43,036 nucleotides of DNA from Prevotella sp. (GCA_017447515.1 JAFSNG010000011.1:1-43036), one strand, 5' to 3'. Positions 8,401-29,739 are shown, counted from the stretch's first letter. Numbers and translations are program-made. The notes: generated from the letters alone by a model not told the origin.

Positions 8401-9843
8401 TTGAATCAGGAGAAGATCAGCGTGAACGACGATTTTGTACGTCTTGGAGGCGATTCGTTGGGTGCCCTCAAACTCGTCTTTTCCCTGGGCGAACGGGGCA
8501 TCACGGTGTCCGACGTGCTGAGTCTGCGTACGCCCGCTGCCATTGCACGTCATGCGAAGGGCATTAATGGTCAATGGTCAATGGTCAATGGTCAATCTGT
8601 CAACCTGGATAAGTATTCGATAGAGAGCGGATGTCCGCTGAACAATACGCAGGTGTTCATCTTCCAGGATATTGTCAAGTTCAATAAATATGATTCCTAC
8701 CTGATTCCCTCCCTTATTCCAATCGACAGGAAATATACAGATGAGCAGATCAGGAATGCATTGGACGCTGTGTTTACTGCGCATCCCGTGCTGACCATGC
8801 ATGTGGCCATGAGGGACGGCGTGCCGTATATGGAGAAGGGTGACAAGCCCGCCGTGATGAAAGGGTCGCTGAACCCGCTGAAGATACTGTCGTTGCTGAC
8901 ATCCGGCTTCGACCTGTACAGCAGCCTGTCACGCCATGTCATCATAAGGATTCCGGGCCGGTGCTATCTGCTGTCTGTTATCCACCACCTGATTTTCGAC
9001 AAGATATCCCTAAATGTCTTCTGTCGCCACTTCCAGCGTGCGCTGGAGGGAGATTCCCTTGATTTTGTGGATGATCATTTCTTAAAGATATCTTCCTTCC
9101 ATCAAGAGGTGAGAAGTACGGAGCAGTATGCCGAGATGGACAAGTATATCCGTTCCATGCTGGGCAACCTGAGCGAAACCAACTTCTACAGGAATCCCGG
9201 AAAGCATGGCCGACCTGGCTACCACAAGCGTGAACTGGAAATAGACCGTGAGCAGGTGAACAGATTTACCGACCGCTTCGGCATCACAAAGAATATCCTG
9301 TTTACGGCGGCTATGTCCATCACCTTGTCCAAACTGGCGGGTAACGATGACGTATTTTTTGGCTTTCTTGATAATGGTCGCGACCGGTTCAATAATTTCG
9401 AGGATCTTGGTCTGTATATCAACGGAATGCCGATTGTCGCCCATGTGGATCATCACGACATGGGGGCTTTCTTGGAGCGTCTGAGCGACGTCTATTATAA
9501 ACTGAGCCAGAACAGCTACTTCCCCTTCGCATCATTGGTACAGGAATTCAATATCTTCCCCATTATCCTGTTTCAGTTCTTCCCCGACTGGATTACGGAA
9601 AACGGGAAGCATGACCATCTGCCACAGAACGAGACACTGATCAACGCAGCTATCTCCACGCAGAAGAACTTTATGGTCGAGGCACTGGTGGATGTCATTG
9701 AAATGAAAGACAGCTACACTATAGACATCGCTTATTCCGGTTATTATTCCAGGAAGATGATGAAAGCGCTGGCAAAGACGTATAATGAAACCATCATTCA
9801 GATGTTGAAGAGTGAAGAACGAACACACGGGCAAACGCGATAA
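2476..9843 (+). CDS. Nonribosomal peptide synthetase 1, two modules: C-A-T-C-A-T-Cterm (2455 aa)
   Basis: I chose the ATG at 2476 (MTTYPLLQSQLG) because NRPS-2 starts with MITYPLLQSQLG; an in-frame ATG at 2404 lies upstream of the -7 element and is rejected. By residue: C1 5-425 with HHAIVDG at 130; A1 438-915 with YTSGSTGRPKG at 576 and NGK at 909; carrier T1 with Ser 962 in LGMSSI (not the usual GGDS); C2 with HHIVTDG at 1139; A2 1448-1950 with YTSGSTG at 1608 and NGK at 1939; T2 with GGDS, Ser 1994; terminal condensation-like domain 2045-2455 with HHLIFDKIS at 2170. Each A domain should load one amino acid, for a two-residue chain. The leading C domain suggests acyl initiation or acceptance of an upstream chain. 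Signature positions read by eye are about DGEGISSCVK (A1) and DALFLTLIGK (A2); I cannot assign substrates. There is no TE or R domain. Short tandem repeats encode linkers in A1 and before Cterm. Confidence 0.96.
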   Translation: MTTYPLLQSQLGVLLQSMQHPESTQYNLPNYIFMPLTMKMERVASAMRTLLQSVPELHTRFVTGEQGEIRQWCDVSMPIPVTTRKCSETELQEYLSEGFVRLFDLFGSEPLFRAEVIETEERLCLLSDGHHAIVDGMSFAPILTSAFAKIYEGGTVEVPSYGMYQAAEDEAAAFGTPLYQRAKDYYAQKFAGLEMVTLSHCPYGTMGAMGACTTAVNRSSCDDWCREHGVQANLLFQAAFSHVLSVLTRQQRVAYAAVNHGRMDKRLRGCVGMFVKTVPVLVNADPAQRVVDFVKSLRGELMSTIRHGVYPFTHFCSDLGMKPGIIFDFLAVADMEEHVMLSDGEMRAVQPARKEIDSDLSVDIYLKGDSYEIRVQSSLAMNDEATLQMVAEAVRVAVNNMVAHPEATLGELDLVSDEEREALVQLGTGEHLDIDPQMTFVKAFEQQARKTPDNLAVADATDSLTYGELSRRSNILAHRLIESGVKPGDFVAVMLPRTIAFPLAVIAIHKAGAAYVPIDLEYPEERQKYMLDDCQAKVVIDSQFLSSLFTPAPPHPRTPVEVIDLSTPDGLAYMIYTSGSTGRPKGVMIGQSALWNFVNTAIHAIGLTAADRVGSHFSFSFDGHVEDLFPILTLGGSIHIMPSEIRHNLEKIKQFLTDNNITYAGFTTQVAVMMLNTYGDDLPIRAINSGGEKMPPAYSDRITIINSYGPMECTCVSSYYTLPRGVHVDNVPIGRPALNSYYFLIDPMGRLVPRGTVGELCFASQQVGYGYWQQPEQTAAVFTNCPFLPAQANGKPVLMYHTGDLCRWNNEGLLEFVGRTDGQVKLRGYRVELGEIESCASNFKGISQAVAVIRPIKGSDTLCLYYTADGDTVVDADELRRFLGRTLADYMVPTAYLQLDVLPLTPNGKVDRRRLPEPTLRQEAIVAPATELEQQLFDIVARQLGTVDFGVTTDLVTLGMSSIDAMRLSLAIGQQTGLKINVGELLANPTIRHMAETARRQQADVDLAEFHHEQDSYPLTANQRGVYIDWELNRDTTQYNVPVAICLGETDASRLADALRQVVDAHSYIKTRLEIRDGSVVQLRRDEAPVQVSVSAVDSEPDRDFFQQRVRPFNLFTDDLYRLEVYTYGGRTWLFMDFHHIVTDGLSDAVFYRDLLAALHGTQPKKETVTAFDYALYEHQFCGTDRHAEARDYFDRLLAGAEAASYPRTANGTAHKVASITSTVADSDAIRNACRRMGITPNSYFQTVLSQVLHRLTRQERLMLATVSNGRSLAQTEGIMGMFVRTLPLVSVDGDAAGTTFAAAAQSIHRQSIESMNRDFYPLTEVVERHRLRPEILYAFEGGIYDNIAASFSSDADVILLTLDTPKMPVEVTVYPDRQGVYTIFLNFDTALYSQASMTALASALTACATSAAKENILLSDIELTTDEQRAALVELGKGEHFDLSPTETLVSLFRQQASATPDAIAVVYEDCQMTYRKLDELTDRLAAHLINNYQIQSEEAVGVMIDRSELMVVYPLAIMKAGGCYMPLDFSFPADRLKYMCDDAGIRLILSERLRIGDGTSGMSDRVAQAMPDYQGAVLTSDDLATLSSSDMKLPVVGAGQRYVLLYTSGSTGFPKGVALEHHNMVNYCYWYAKECRLSPVDHVMAYANFGFDAHMLDIFPTLSAGASVYILSSEIRMDLKAMNQYMEANAINVAFITTQIGYLFATTMDNKSLRLLATGGEKLLPLKKPHFDMYNLYGPTEATIGPTYFKIDKDFDSSIIGSPIANVQLYVVDSDMRLVPRGVSGELVICGEGVARGYLHPTEADAARFTTFFTERSGEAERIGQRAYRTGDMVRWTDDGNLEFLGRVDNQVKLRGLRIEMGEIESRASKYDGIGQVAAAVKKIGGVENLCLYYTVSDECAVDKDDLKAFLAETLTDYMVPTAYMQLDAMPLNANGKIDRSQLPAVDESLLHVEYVAPESELEKLIVSGFEKVLNQEKISVNDDFVRLGGDSLGALKLVFSLGERGITVSDVLSLRTPAAIARHAKGINGQWSMVNGQSVNLDKYSIESGCPLNNTQVFIFQDIVKFNKYDSYLIPSLIPIDRKYTDEQIRNALDAVFTAHPVLTMHVAMRDGVPYMEKGDKPAVMKGSLNPLKILSLLTSGFDLYSSLSRHVIIRIPGRCYLLSVIHHLIFDKISLNVFCRHFQRALEGDSLDFVDDHFLKISSFHQEVRSTEQYAEMDKYIRSMLGNLSETNFYRNPGKHGRPGYHKRELEIDREQVNRFTDRFGITKNILFTAAMSITLSKLAGNDDVFFGFLDNGRDRFNNFEDLGLYINGMPIVAHVDHHDMGAFLERLSDVYYKLSQNSYFPFASLVQEFNIFPIILFQFFPDWITENGKHDHLPQNETLINAAISTQKNFMVEALVDVIEMKDSYTIDIAYSGYYSRKMMKALAKTYNETIIQMLKSEERTHGQTR
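4123..4154 (+). repeat. 8-bp tandem repeat inside the NRPS-1 A1 domain
   Basis: Four units of ACCCCCGY (the first is ACACCCGC) encode a Pro-rich stretch, TPAPPHPRTP, about 30 residues before the A3 motif. In NRPS-2 A1 and A2 the same loop carries an unrelated 7-bp repeat (12792, 17241), so different repeat families occupy one site. Confidence 0.85.
8564..8596 (+). repeat. 7-bp tandem repeat (TCAATGG) in the T2-Cterm linker of NRPS-1
   Basis: About 4.7 copies of TCAATGG encode INGQWSMVNGQS. NRPS-2 lacks it at the same junction, where AKRISLNLDKY aligns with AKG...VNLDKY, so the array is an in-frame insertion of about 10 residues in an interdomain linker. Confidence 0.9.
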
Positions 9844-9900
9844 AATTATGTTAAATTTTGCTTTTCTATCGTTATTTCACAAATAACAATGTATTTTTGC
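9733..9900 (+). repeat. Direct repeat copy 2 (NRPS-1 3' end plus promoter), upstream of the lipoprotein gene
   Basis: This partner of 2279-2446 contains the final codons and stop of NRPS-1 and a promoter region identical except for single-base changes. Homologous recombination between the two copies would remove NRPS-1 precisely and leave one promoter in front of the lipoprotein gene. Confidence 0.9.
9872..9899 (+). promoter_or_regulatory. Putative promoter of the lipoprotein-NRPS-2-export operon with dyad
   Basis: TATTTTTG at 9892-9899 matches the -7 consensus TAnnTTTG, 46 nt before the lipoprotein ATG at 9946. The upstream dyad here is GTTATTT-CAC-AAATAAC (9871-9887), with 7-bp arms. NRPS-1 and the downstream operon therefore appear to have duplicate promoters and could be co-regulated. 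Confidence 0.55.
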
Positions 9901-9945
9901 ACTTTAAAAACATTAACAAGGCATAGACATTAAAAAGTAACACTT

Positions 9946-11156
9946 ATGAAAAAGATGATGAATTGGGTGATGGCCGCCATTCTGATTTGCGGTGCAGGTG
10001 TATTCACATCGTGTTCGTCGGATGACGATGAGAATGTGTCAATAGATGTAAATTACAACCCGTCAACCGAAACGCGTTCGTTCAACAGGGTATTAGACCG
10101 TGTGAAGAGCGACTTGGCAGAGATTAACTTTCAGGACTTGGATATCTTGATCAAATCCCTGAGGGAAGGTACTGCAACAATCAGCTGTACGGACCACAAC
10201 GATGCGGGCATCAAGAAGGCCGTCGTTGACCTGCGAGTGCTGTTGGAGAACTTTTTTGCCGTCGACAGCAAAACGGATACCGACGGCGGGAACTGGCGTC
10301 TTGGAGATTTGAGCATGACGTTGAGGCTGGCTATGGAAGCGTGCATTTCCTTTGAAAAGACTGCCGACAAGCAGTATACCGGTGAGGGTCTGTATGAGGA
10401 ATCACTCTTTGTCGAAATCAACGATATGCTAAGCTATGAAATCATTTATTCTGTAGATAAGAGAATGGATATCGTAGTGTCAGAATTGGGTACCGATGAG
10501 TTGCGCACGATGACCATCAAAAAGAACGGCGCGACGGTGCTGGCCATCGTCAACGAAGAAGTCTTCGACCACGGTTTGAAGGACCAGCAATTCTTCATCG
10601 CGAAACAGAAGAAGGGCTATGTGGAGTATGGTCATAAGAAATTCGTGTTAGACCGTACAGGGTATAATGCCGACTATGTCGTCTCTCATCTCAAGTATAT
10701 TAATCAAGGCACTGAAGTGCTCGGCATCACGTTGCAGGCAGAGAGCGATCTCAATTGGGAAAACTTGTTGCACCACGACGTCGTATTCACAGGTGAACTT
10801 GGAATCAGCATGATAGATGGTGCTTTTGAGATAGTCAGTGACATCAAGAACATGAATGCGTTCATGATTGAGGGTTTGAAACTGGCAGGTATTGCCGTGA
10901 CAGGCACCACGAAGGAGAAATGCCAGAAGAGTTGCGACGACTTCAATGCCGTGGTTACCAGCAAATTGCTGTCAACGGGCAAGGATGCCGGTACAATTGA
11001 CGTCGAAGCCGTAGCCGTTGACAGCGAGCGCGACATCTACCGTCCTGGGATCATCGTACAGTCAAAATTGATCAATAATGGTGAGAAAGCAACCTTCAAA
11101 GAATTCTTGGAGGCAATGGGGGGCACATTTGAAAGCTTGTTGAAAGGCCTGATTGA

Positions 11157-11160
<4 letters not shown>
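9946..11160 (+). CDS. Predicted lipoprotein of unknown function, coupled to NRPS-2 (404 aa)
   Basis: The N-terminus MKKMMNWVMAAILICG followed by VFTSCSSDDDEN is a type II signal peptide with a lipobox ending at Cys (TSC), then an acidic SSDDDE stretch typical of surface or outer-membrane lipoproteins in Bacteroidetes. I recognise no domain in the remaining about 380 residues, which have no further membrane segment. A CQKSC pair lies near the C-terminus. The gene has its own copy of the NRPS promoter, and its stop overlaps the NRPS-2 start in an ATGA (11157-11160), so the two should be translated together. Its place between the two synthetases suggests a role in handling, exporting or resisting the peptide, but nothing in the sequence proves this. 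Confidence 0.85.
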
Positions 11161-24251
<13,091 letters not shown>

Positions 24252-24254
24252 GCT

Positions 24255-26729
24255 ATGAGGGAGCTGTTCGTTGAGGTGTTTGCCGCTATGAAGGGCAACA
24301 GGATGCGCATCGCGCTGACGGGATTTTCCATCGGATGGGGAATCTTCATCTTGATTGTGCTCATCAGTTCGGGACGCGGACTCGTCAACGGCATGAACCA
24401 GAACTTCAGGGCTTTCAACATTGGCATAGTGACGGTGACGGCAGGTCAGACATCGCAGCCCTACGAGGGACGCGGCCAGGGACGCACCATCCGACTGTTC
24501 GAGGAGGACGCCACGGCCCTGCAACAACTGTTTGGCGACACGGTGACGAATGCCATAGCCGTGGTAAGCCACGCCGTGCAGGCCAGTCGGGGCAAGGAGT
24601 ACGCAAACACGGTGGTGGACGGCTATACGCCGGGCTATGCTGCTGCGCCGAACATCCGCATTGTGGAGGGGCGCGACATCAACGACCTCGACATGCGCGA
24701 GCAACGTAAGGTGTGTGTGATACCCAAACTGCTGAGGAACGCGTTCTTCGGAAACGACTTCGCGCAACACCACACTTCCAAGGAGAGAACAGCAGTTATA
24801 GGACAGCATATTCTGCTGAACGGCATCAGTTTCCAAATTGTCGGTATCTACGAACCGGTCGTGATGTTGAATCCCACACGTGCCGTCATCGCTCCGTTAA
24901 GCACGGTAAAGAGAATATGGCGCCCTGATGGTGAGCTGAGCCGCATCTACCTGCAGACGGATTTGCTGACCACTGCCGAGCTGAACCGACAATTCAATAC
25001 CCATGTGGTCGCTCACTTGGCCGCGCGGAAAAGCTTTGCACCGACCGACAGAAAGGCGGTCAGGATAACCAACATCTATGAACTGCCGGTGCTGCTCAGC
25101 ACCATCGCAGCCGGACTCGTCATCTTTGTCATCGTAGTGGGCTTGGCAACGCTCGTATCAGGCATGGTCGGTGTGTCAAACATCATGATGATTTCCGTGA
25201 AGGAGCGAACACGCGAGATAGGCATCCGGCGCGCCATAGGTGCGAAGACGCACCAGATAGTGGAGCTGGTGCTGGCCGAGTCGGTGGTGATTGCGGTCAT
25301 CTTCGGCTACATGGGCATGATGGCCGGTGTGGGACTGATGGAACTCATGGCGTGGATAGTGGAAAGGACTGGCAACAGCAACATATTCTCCAACCCCACT
25401 ATCACCGTATCTCATGCGGTGGTGATAACGCTTATCATGATAGTGGTCGGACTGATAGCCGGTTACGTGCCGGCCAAACAGGCGGCAGGCATCAAGCTGG
25501 CCGTGGCGGTGCAACCAGGCAAGAGCCAGATGGGGCGCAGGCTGATGACGGCCTTCGGTGTGTTCTGGGGCATCCTGTTGATGACATTGCTCTTAGGCAG
25601 CAGCACGGGATTTGGCAACGGCATCGTCGAAAAGCTGAAGAGTCTGCCTCCCAACGAAATGTTCATTGAAACGCTTGAAACCTCTATGCCCTATCGGGGT
25701 TTCGGACGGGGACGCACGTGGAAGCTGGACTCACGCGACGAAAAGCTGATTCGCCAGCGCTTCGGGTCTTTGGTGAAGGCGTATAGCCCCATCAACTTTG
25801 CTGGTTACCAGAATGTTATTCGGGGTGAGCAAAGTTACCAATACGTGGTATCGGGCGTTGACCCGCAGTTTGTCCATCTGATTCCGCAGAGGGTCACGGT
25901 CGGCCGTTTCATCAACGACATCGACATGAGCGAGCACCGCAAGGTGTGTGTCGTCGGCGAACATGTGGCTGACGTGCTGTTTGACAGCCCGGAAGAGACC
26001 GTGGGCAGCACTATCAGTGTCAACGGCATGGCACTGACAGTGGTCGGCGTCACCCATTGTACCAATCGCCATGTAAATATCGGTATCGACCTCTCGGAAA
26101 GCATCCTCATGCCTTTGCCCACCGAGCAGGCCGCATACGGTCGTGGCGACGAGATTGATTTCTGCTCTGTCACTATGGACGATGCCTTTCCCCTGGAACA
26201 ACGGAAGGGCGAGATTGTTGCCCTCATCAAGGAGAACCACGCCATTCACCCCGACGACGAGCTTGCCCTGTCGTCACCTACAGTAAGCGAGGAGGCGGCC
26301 ATGTACAACAACCTCGTCACAGGTAGTGACATCTTGATTTGGATTGTCGGATTAGGAACGTTAATGGCAGGACTGATTGGTATCACCAATATCATGCTCG
26401 TTACTGTTCGCGAACGGACTCAGGAGATTGGCATCCGACGCGCCATCGGTGCCAAGCCCATCGATATCATCAAGGATATTATGCTGGAAAGTCTCGTACT
26501 GACGTTTAGTGCAGGACTGGCCGGATTGTGTGTGGCGGCATGGATACTACATGCAGTGGACAGTATGCTGCCCCAGGGTGACGACATGCTATTCCAGAAT
26601 CTTACTATTCCATTCTGGACGGCCATTGGTTCCCTGTTCATCCTTGTGGCGGGCGGACTGCAGGCAGGCTGGATACCCACCCGACGGGCTCTCGCCATCA
26701 AGCCTATTGATGCGCTGAGGGAAGAGTAG
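24255..26729 (+). CDS. Fused double MacB/FtsX-type ABC transporter permease (824 aa)
   Basis: Two permease units of about 410 residues are joined in one chain. Each has an N-terminal helix (IALTGFSIGWGIFILIVLIS; TAFGVFWGILLMTLLLGSS), a periplasmic MacB-PCD-like region, and an FtsX core with the signature VKERTREIGIRRAIGA or VRERTQEIGIRRAIGA, then further helices. The second unit ends with the usual IKPIDALREE. At the junction (about residue 415) the matching tail of the first unit is degenerate (IKLAVAVQPGKSQ). MacB-type systems do not translocate through the membrane but drive periplasmic substrate through a TolC channel. The gene starts 3 nt after NRPS-2, so peptide export or self-protection is a fair inference. 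It has no nucleotide-binding domain, and no ATPase gene is in the window. The usual Bacteroidales arrangement is two separate permeases plus an ATPase. Confidence 0.92.
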   Translation: MRELFVEVFAAMKGNRMRIALTGFSIGWGIFILIVLISSGRGLVNGMNQNFRAFNIGIVTVTAGQTSQPYEGRGQGRTIRLFEEDATALQQLFGDTVTNAIAVVSHAVQASRGKEYANTVVDGYTPGYAAAPNIRIVEGRDINDLDMREQRKVCVIPKLLRNAFFGNDFAQHHTSKERTAVIGQHILLNGISFQIVGIYEPVVMLNPTRAVIAPLSTVKRIWRPDGELSRIYLQTDLLTTAELNRQFNTHVVAHLAARKSFAPTDRKAVRITNIYELPVLLSTIAAGLVIFVIVVGLATLVSGMVGVSNIMMISVKERTREIGIRRAIGAKTHQIVELVLAESVVIAVIFGYMGMMAGVGLMELMAWIVERTGNSNIFSNPTITVSHAVVITLIMIVVGLIAGYVPAKQAAGIKLAVAVQPGKSQMGRRLMTAFGVFWGILLMTLLLGSSTGFGNGIVEKLKSLPPNEMFIETLETSMPYRGFGRGRTWKLDSRDEKLIRQRFGSLVKAYSPINFAGYQNVIRGEQSYQYVVSGVDPQFVHLIPQRVTVGRFINDIDMSEHRKVCVVGEHVADVLFDSPEETVGSTISVNGMALTVVGVTHCTNRHVNIGIDLSESILMPLPTEQAAYGRGDEIDFCSVTMDDAFPLEQRKGEIVALIKENHAIHPDDELALSSPTVSEEAAMYNNLVTGSDILIWIVGLGTLMAGLIGITNIMLVTVRERTQEIGIRRAIGAKPIDIIKDIMLESLVLTFSAGLAGLCVAAWILHAVDSMLPQGDDMLFQNLTIPFWTAIGSLFILVAGGLQAGWIPTRRALAIKPIDALREE

Positions 26730-26740
26730 GGGAGTTGATA

Positions 26741-26775
26741 AATTGAAAATTGAGAATTGAAAATTGACAATTGAG
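26741..26775 (+). repeat. 7-bp tandem repeat (AATTGAN x5) directly before the HlyD-type gene
   Basis: AATTGAA, AATTGAG, AATTGAA, AATTGAC, AATTGAG run to within 2 nt of the ATG at 26778 and fill most of the 48-nt gap after the permease gene. Copy number would change the spacing and sequence of the translation initiation region. Confidence 0.92.
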
Positions 26776-26777
26776 AT

Positions 26778-27881
26778 ATGAAGAAAACATTGAGAATAAT
26801 CGGTTTATGCCTCTTGGCACTATTCGTGGTCTACACGCTCTACTTTCTCTGGCAAAAGTCGCAGCCTGTGCCCACAGTCTATGAATTGGTAAAGCCCGAG
26901 CAACGCACCCTGGTGAAACGGACTACCGTGGCAGGCAGCATGGAGGCCCGGCGCCAGTTGGCGGTAAAGCCCCAGGCCACGGGTGTCATCAGCCGTCTAC
27001 TGGTGGAACCTGGCGACAGGGTAAAAGCTGGCGACGTAATAGCCACCATCAAGATTATCCCCGACATGGCTCAGCTCAACGAGGCAAAGAGCCGCGTGGA
27101 GGCGGCACGCATCAATCTGGCCGAAGTACAGCGGGAGTACGACCGTGTGCAATCACTCTATAAGGACGGCGTGGTGAGCCGCGAGGAGTTCGAGATGAAG
27201 AGCAGCCAGCTGGCGTCGGCACGTGAGAGCATCACCGCCGCAGAGTCGCAGGTGCAGGTCATCACCCGCGGACAGTCAGCCCGTTCGGAAGGCATCAGCA
27301 TTACCGACCTGCGTTCTACCATGACGGGCGTAGTGCTCAGCGTGCCTGTCAAGGAGGGCGCCTCCGTTTCAGGCACCAGCGCCTTTACCGAGGGTACCAC
27401 GGTGGCGAAGATTGCCGACATGAGCGACATCATCTTCCGCGGATTCATCGACGAAACGGAGGTGGCCATGCTCAAGGTGGGCATGGACATGGAACTGCAC
27501 CTCGGCTCTATGCAGGAGGTCACCATTCCTGCCACGCTCGACTACATAGCCCCCGAAGGCGAGATGCAGAACGGCGCGAAGATGTTTGAGGTGAAGGCCA
27601 CCGCCAGCATCCCCGACAGTGTTACCATCCGCTCCGGCTACAGTGCCAATGCCAGCATTATCTTAGGTACAGCCAGCAACGTGCTGTCGTGTGACGAGAC
27701 AGCCGTTTCGTTCGAGAACGGCAAGCCTTACGTCTATGTGCTTACCTCCGACCCCGACGACACCGCCCACCAGCAGTTTGAGCGCCGTGCCGTCACCATC
27801 GGGCTCTCCGACGGTCTATCCATCGAACTGAAAAGCGGCGTGAAGCCTGGCGAGTTACTTAAGGGAAATCAGAAGAATTAA
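26778..27881 (+). CDS. HlyD/MacA-type periplasmic adaptor (membrane fusion protein, 367 aa)
   Basis: An N-terminal anchor (LRIIGLCLLALFVVYTLYFLW) is followed by a biotinyl-lipoyl half (GVISRLLVEPGDRVKAGDVIATI), an alpha-helical hairpin of about residues 95-150 (QLNEAKSRVEAARINLAEVQ and following), the second lipoyl half (TGVVLSVPVKEGASVSG), a beta-barrel and a membrane-proximal domain. The architecture and length fit MacA-type adaptors, which link an inner-membrane MacB permease to a TolC channel. The gene lies between permease and channel, 48 nt after the former and 2 nt before the latter, so all three should form one tripartite exporter. The start is the ATG next to the heptamer array. Confidence 0.93.
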   Translation: MKKTLRIIGLCLLALFVVYTLYFLWQKSQPVPTVYELVKPEQRTLVKRTTVAGSMEARRQLAVKPQATGVISRLLVEPGDRVKAGDVIATIKIIPDMAQLNEAKSRVEAARINLAEVQREYDRVQSLYKDGVVSREEFEMKSSQLASARESITAAESQVQVITRGQSARSEGISITDLRSTMTGVVLSVPVKEGASVSGTSAFTEGTTVAKIADMSDIIFRGFIDETEVAMLKVGMDMELHLGSMQEVTIPATLDYIAPEGEMQNGAKMFEVKATASIPDSVTIRSGYSANASIILGTASNVLSCDETAVSFENGKPYVYVLTSDPDDTAHQQFERRAVTIGLSDGLSIELKSGVKPGELLKGNQKN

Positions 27882-27883
27882 GT

Positions 27884-29239
27884 ATGAAAAAGTATATCTT
27901 ATTATTTATTATTTTTTATTTATTATTTAGCCCTGCAAGGGCCCAGCGTCAGTGGACCCTTGACGAGTGCATGGACTATGCCATAGCGCATAATACCGAG
28001 ATCAGACACCTGCTGCACGAGCAACAGCGGCGCCAGGTCGATTTCCAGGCTAGCAAGGATGCCCGCTTGCCGCGCTTCAGTGGCGACGCCGGCGGCTACA
28101 TCGGCACATTCCACCACTCAGGCGACGGCAATCGGTTCAATGCCAATGAGTCGCTCTTCAACATAGGGCTGATGGGTGCCGTCCCCCTCTATACTGGCAA
28201 TCGTCTGTCGAGTCAGATCAAGGCCAACAAATATTCGCTCATGGCAGCTTCCGAGGACGTGCGCTCAGTGGAGAAAGACATCAGGGTACAAGTGGCAGCA
28301 GCCTATCTGCAACTGCTCTACAACAAAGGCGAGGCATCCATTGCCCGACAACGGCAGGAAGTCTCACAACTGCTCCTGAAGCGGGCCAGCTCGCTGTTCG
28401 ACAAGGGTAAACGCCCGGAGAGCGATGTGGCAGAAGCCGAGGCCATGGTGAGCCGCGACGAGGCTCTCTTGGCAGCAGCAGAAGGCGATATCGCATTGGC
28501 CTTGCTCGACCTCAGAATGCTCTTGAACCTCCCCGACTCCGTAGACTTTGACATCTGCGAGCCAGCCGACTCCATCGACAGCTTCTTGCCCCTTGCCCCT
28601 AACTCCTCGCCCCAAACCTCCCATCCCGCTGTACAGTCCGCCAACTACACCATTCTACAAGCTGAACAGGGAATAAAGACAGCGCGCGGCGGCTATTTCC
28701 CGACACTCTCACTCATAGGCAATCTCGGCACCTTCTGGCTCAACCTCGATGCCGACGCTTCGCGTGACGGACAAGTGCCTCTGATTGCACCGTGGGGACC
28801 AATCGGAAGCCTCAACTACCATGTCGGCATAGAGGGCGAATGGAAACGAAAGAATTACTTCTATGGCTTTGTGGGGCTGCGACTCTCCATTCCCGTCTTT
28901 GACGCTTTTGAGACCAAAGCCCGCATACGAAAAGCAAAGGTAAGCCTGGAGGATGCAAGACTGGCTTACGACGATGCACAGCAACGCGTCGACAAGGATA
29001 TCCGTCATGCCTGGCAGGGCGCTGTCACCGCCCAGAAACGCTATGAGGCAGAGGTGAAGGCCGAAGAGTCCAGCGCATTGTCCTATCGCTATGCCCTGAA
29101 ACGCTACGATGCCGGCATGTCCACCCTCTTCGACCTCAGCCAGATTCGCCAACAGTGGTTTACATCCTCTGAGAACGCCTTGCGCATGAAGTACGAATAC
29201 ATCATCAGGAAAAAGATCCTGGAAATACTTACAAATTAG
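27884..29239 (+). CDS. TolC-family outer-membrane efflux protein (451 aa)
   Basis: A signal peptide ([20 protein letters not shown], cleavage before QRQW) leads into [14 protein letters not shown], the usual start of the first TolC repeat, with a second OEP repeat from about residue 240 and a C-terminal region ([20 protein letters not shown]) typical of the family. The length matches Bacteroidetes TolC proteins (about 440-480 aa). It forms the outer-membrane channel of the exporter. Between the repeats a Pro/Ser-rich insert ([14 protein letters not shown]) is encoded by degenerate 7-bp units at 28585-28612. It is the last gene of the NRPS locus; its stop overlaps the stop of the convergent ribH gene. 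Confidence 0.94.
   Translation: MKKYILLFIIFYLLFSPARAQRQWTLDECMDYAIAHNTEIRHLLHEQQRRQVDFQASKDARLPRFSGDAGGYIGTFHHSGDGNRFNANESLFNIGLMGAVPLYTGNRLSSQIKANKYSLMAASEDVRSVEKDIRVQVAAAYLQLLYNKGEASIARQRQEVSQLLLKRASSLFDKGKRPESDVAEAEAMVSRDEALLAAAEGDIALALLDLRMLLNLPDSVDFDICEPADSIDSFLPLAPNSSPQTSHPAVQSANYTILQAEQGIKTARGGYFPTLSLIGNLGTFWLNLDADASRDGQVPLIAPWGPIGSLNYHVGIEGEWKRKNYFYGFVGLRLSIPVFDAFETKARIRKAKVSLEDARLAYDDAQQRVDKDIRHAWQGAVTAQKRYEAEVKAEESSALSYRYALKRYDAGMSTLFDLSQIRQQWFTSSENALRMKYEYIIRKKILEILTN
28585..28612 (+). repeat. Degenerate 7-bp tandem repeat (CTTGCCC-like x4) inside the TolC-type gene
   Basis: CTTGCCC, CTTGCCC, CTAACTC, CTCGCCC encode part of a Pro-rich linker between the two halves of the protein. 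It is more diverged than the other arrays. Confidence 0.6.
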
Positions 29240-29706
29240 AACTTTGCCATCTTGATGGCTACTACGGCGCATTCGTCGCCCTTGTTGCCCAGTCGGCCTC
29301 CGGCACGGTCCTGGGCCTGCTGGAGATTCTCGGTAGTCAAGAGTCCGAAGATGACGGGGATGTTGCTGGTAGCGTTCAAACGGGCGATGCCTGCGGTGAC
29401 TCCCTGGCAGATGTAGTCGAAATGGGGCGTCTCGCCACGGATGACGGAACCGAGGATGATGACAGCGTCGTAACCATCGTTCAACGTCATCTGGTGGGCA
29501 CCATAGATGAGCTCAAAAGATCCGGGAACGGTCTTGACATGGATGTTCTCAGGCAGTGCTCCATGACGTTCCAAAGTAGAGGTGCACCCCTCGAGGAGTG
29601 CACCTGTAATTTCTGGATTCCACTCTGCCACGACGATGCCGAATATCATGTTCGACGCATCGGGTACCTTGGCAGTATTGTATTCAGATAAGTTTTTAGT
29701 CGCCAT
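29236..29706 (-). CDS. ribH: 6,7-dimethyl-8-ribityllumazine synthase (156 aa)
   Basis: This is the penultimate enzyme of riboflavin synthesis; it condenses 5-amino-6-ribitylaminouracil with 3,4-dihydroxy-2-butanone 4-phosphate and usually forms 60-mer or pentameric shells. Seen in the sequence: [13 protein letters not shown] near the N-terminus, [28 protein letters not shown] with the catalytic His-containing loop, and [13 protein letters not shown] at the C-terminus. Length is normal. It follows the TPR gene on the same strand by 32 nt, and that gap is filled by 7-bp repeats. Its stop overlaps the TolC stop on the other strand. Confidence 0.97.
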   Translation of the reverse strand: MATKNLSEYNTAKVPDASNMIFGIVVAEWNPEITGALLEGCTSTLERHGALPENIHVKTVPGSFELIYGAHQMTLNDGYDAVIILGSVIRGETPHFDYICQGVTAGIARLNATSNIPVIFGLLTTENLQQAQDRAGGRLGNKGDECAVVAIKMAKF

Positions 29707-29711
29707 TAATT

Positions 29712-29739
29712 TTCAACTTTCAATTGTCAACTGTCAATT
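29712..29739 (-). repeat. 7-bp tandem repeat just upstream of ribH
   Basis: Read on the ribH strand the units are AATTGAC, AGTTGAC, AATTGAA, AGTTGAA, ending 5 nt before the ATG. This is the same heptamer family as the array before the HlyD-type gene at 26741. Confidence 0.9.

Noticed and set aside
29200..29260. Search for a terminator between the NRPS locus and ribH
   Set aside because: The two genes overlap at their stop codons and no hairpin with a U-tract is visible there.
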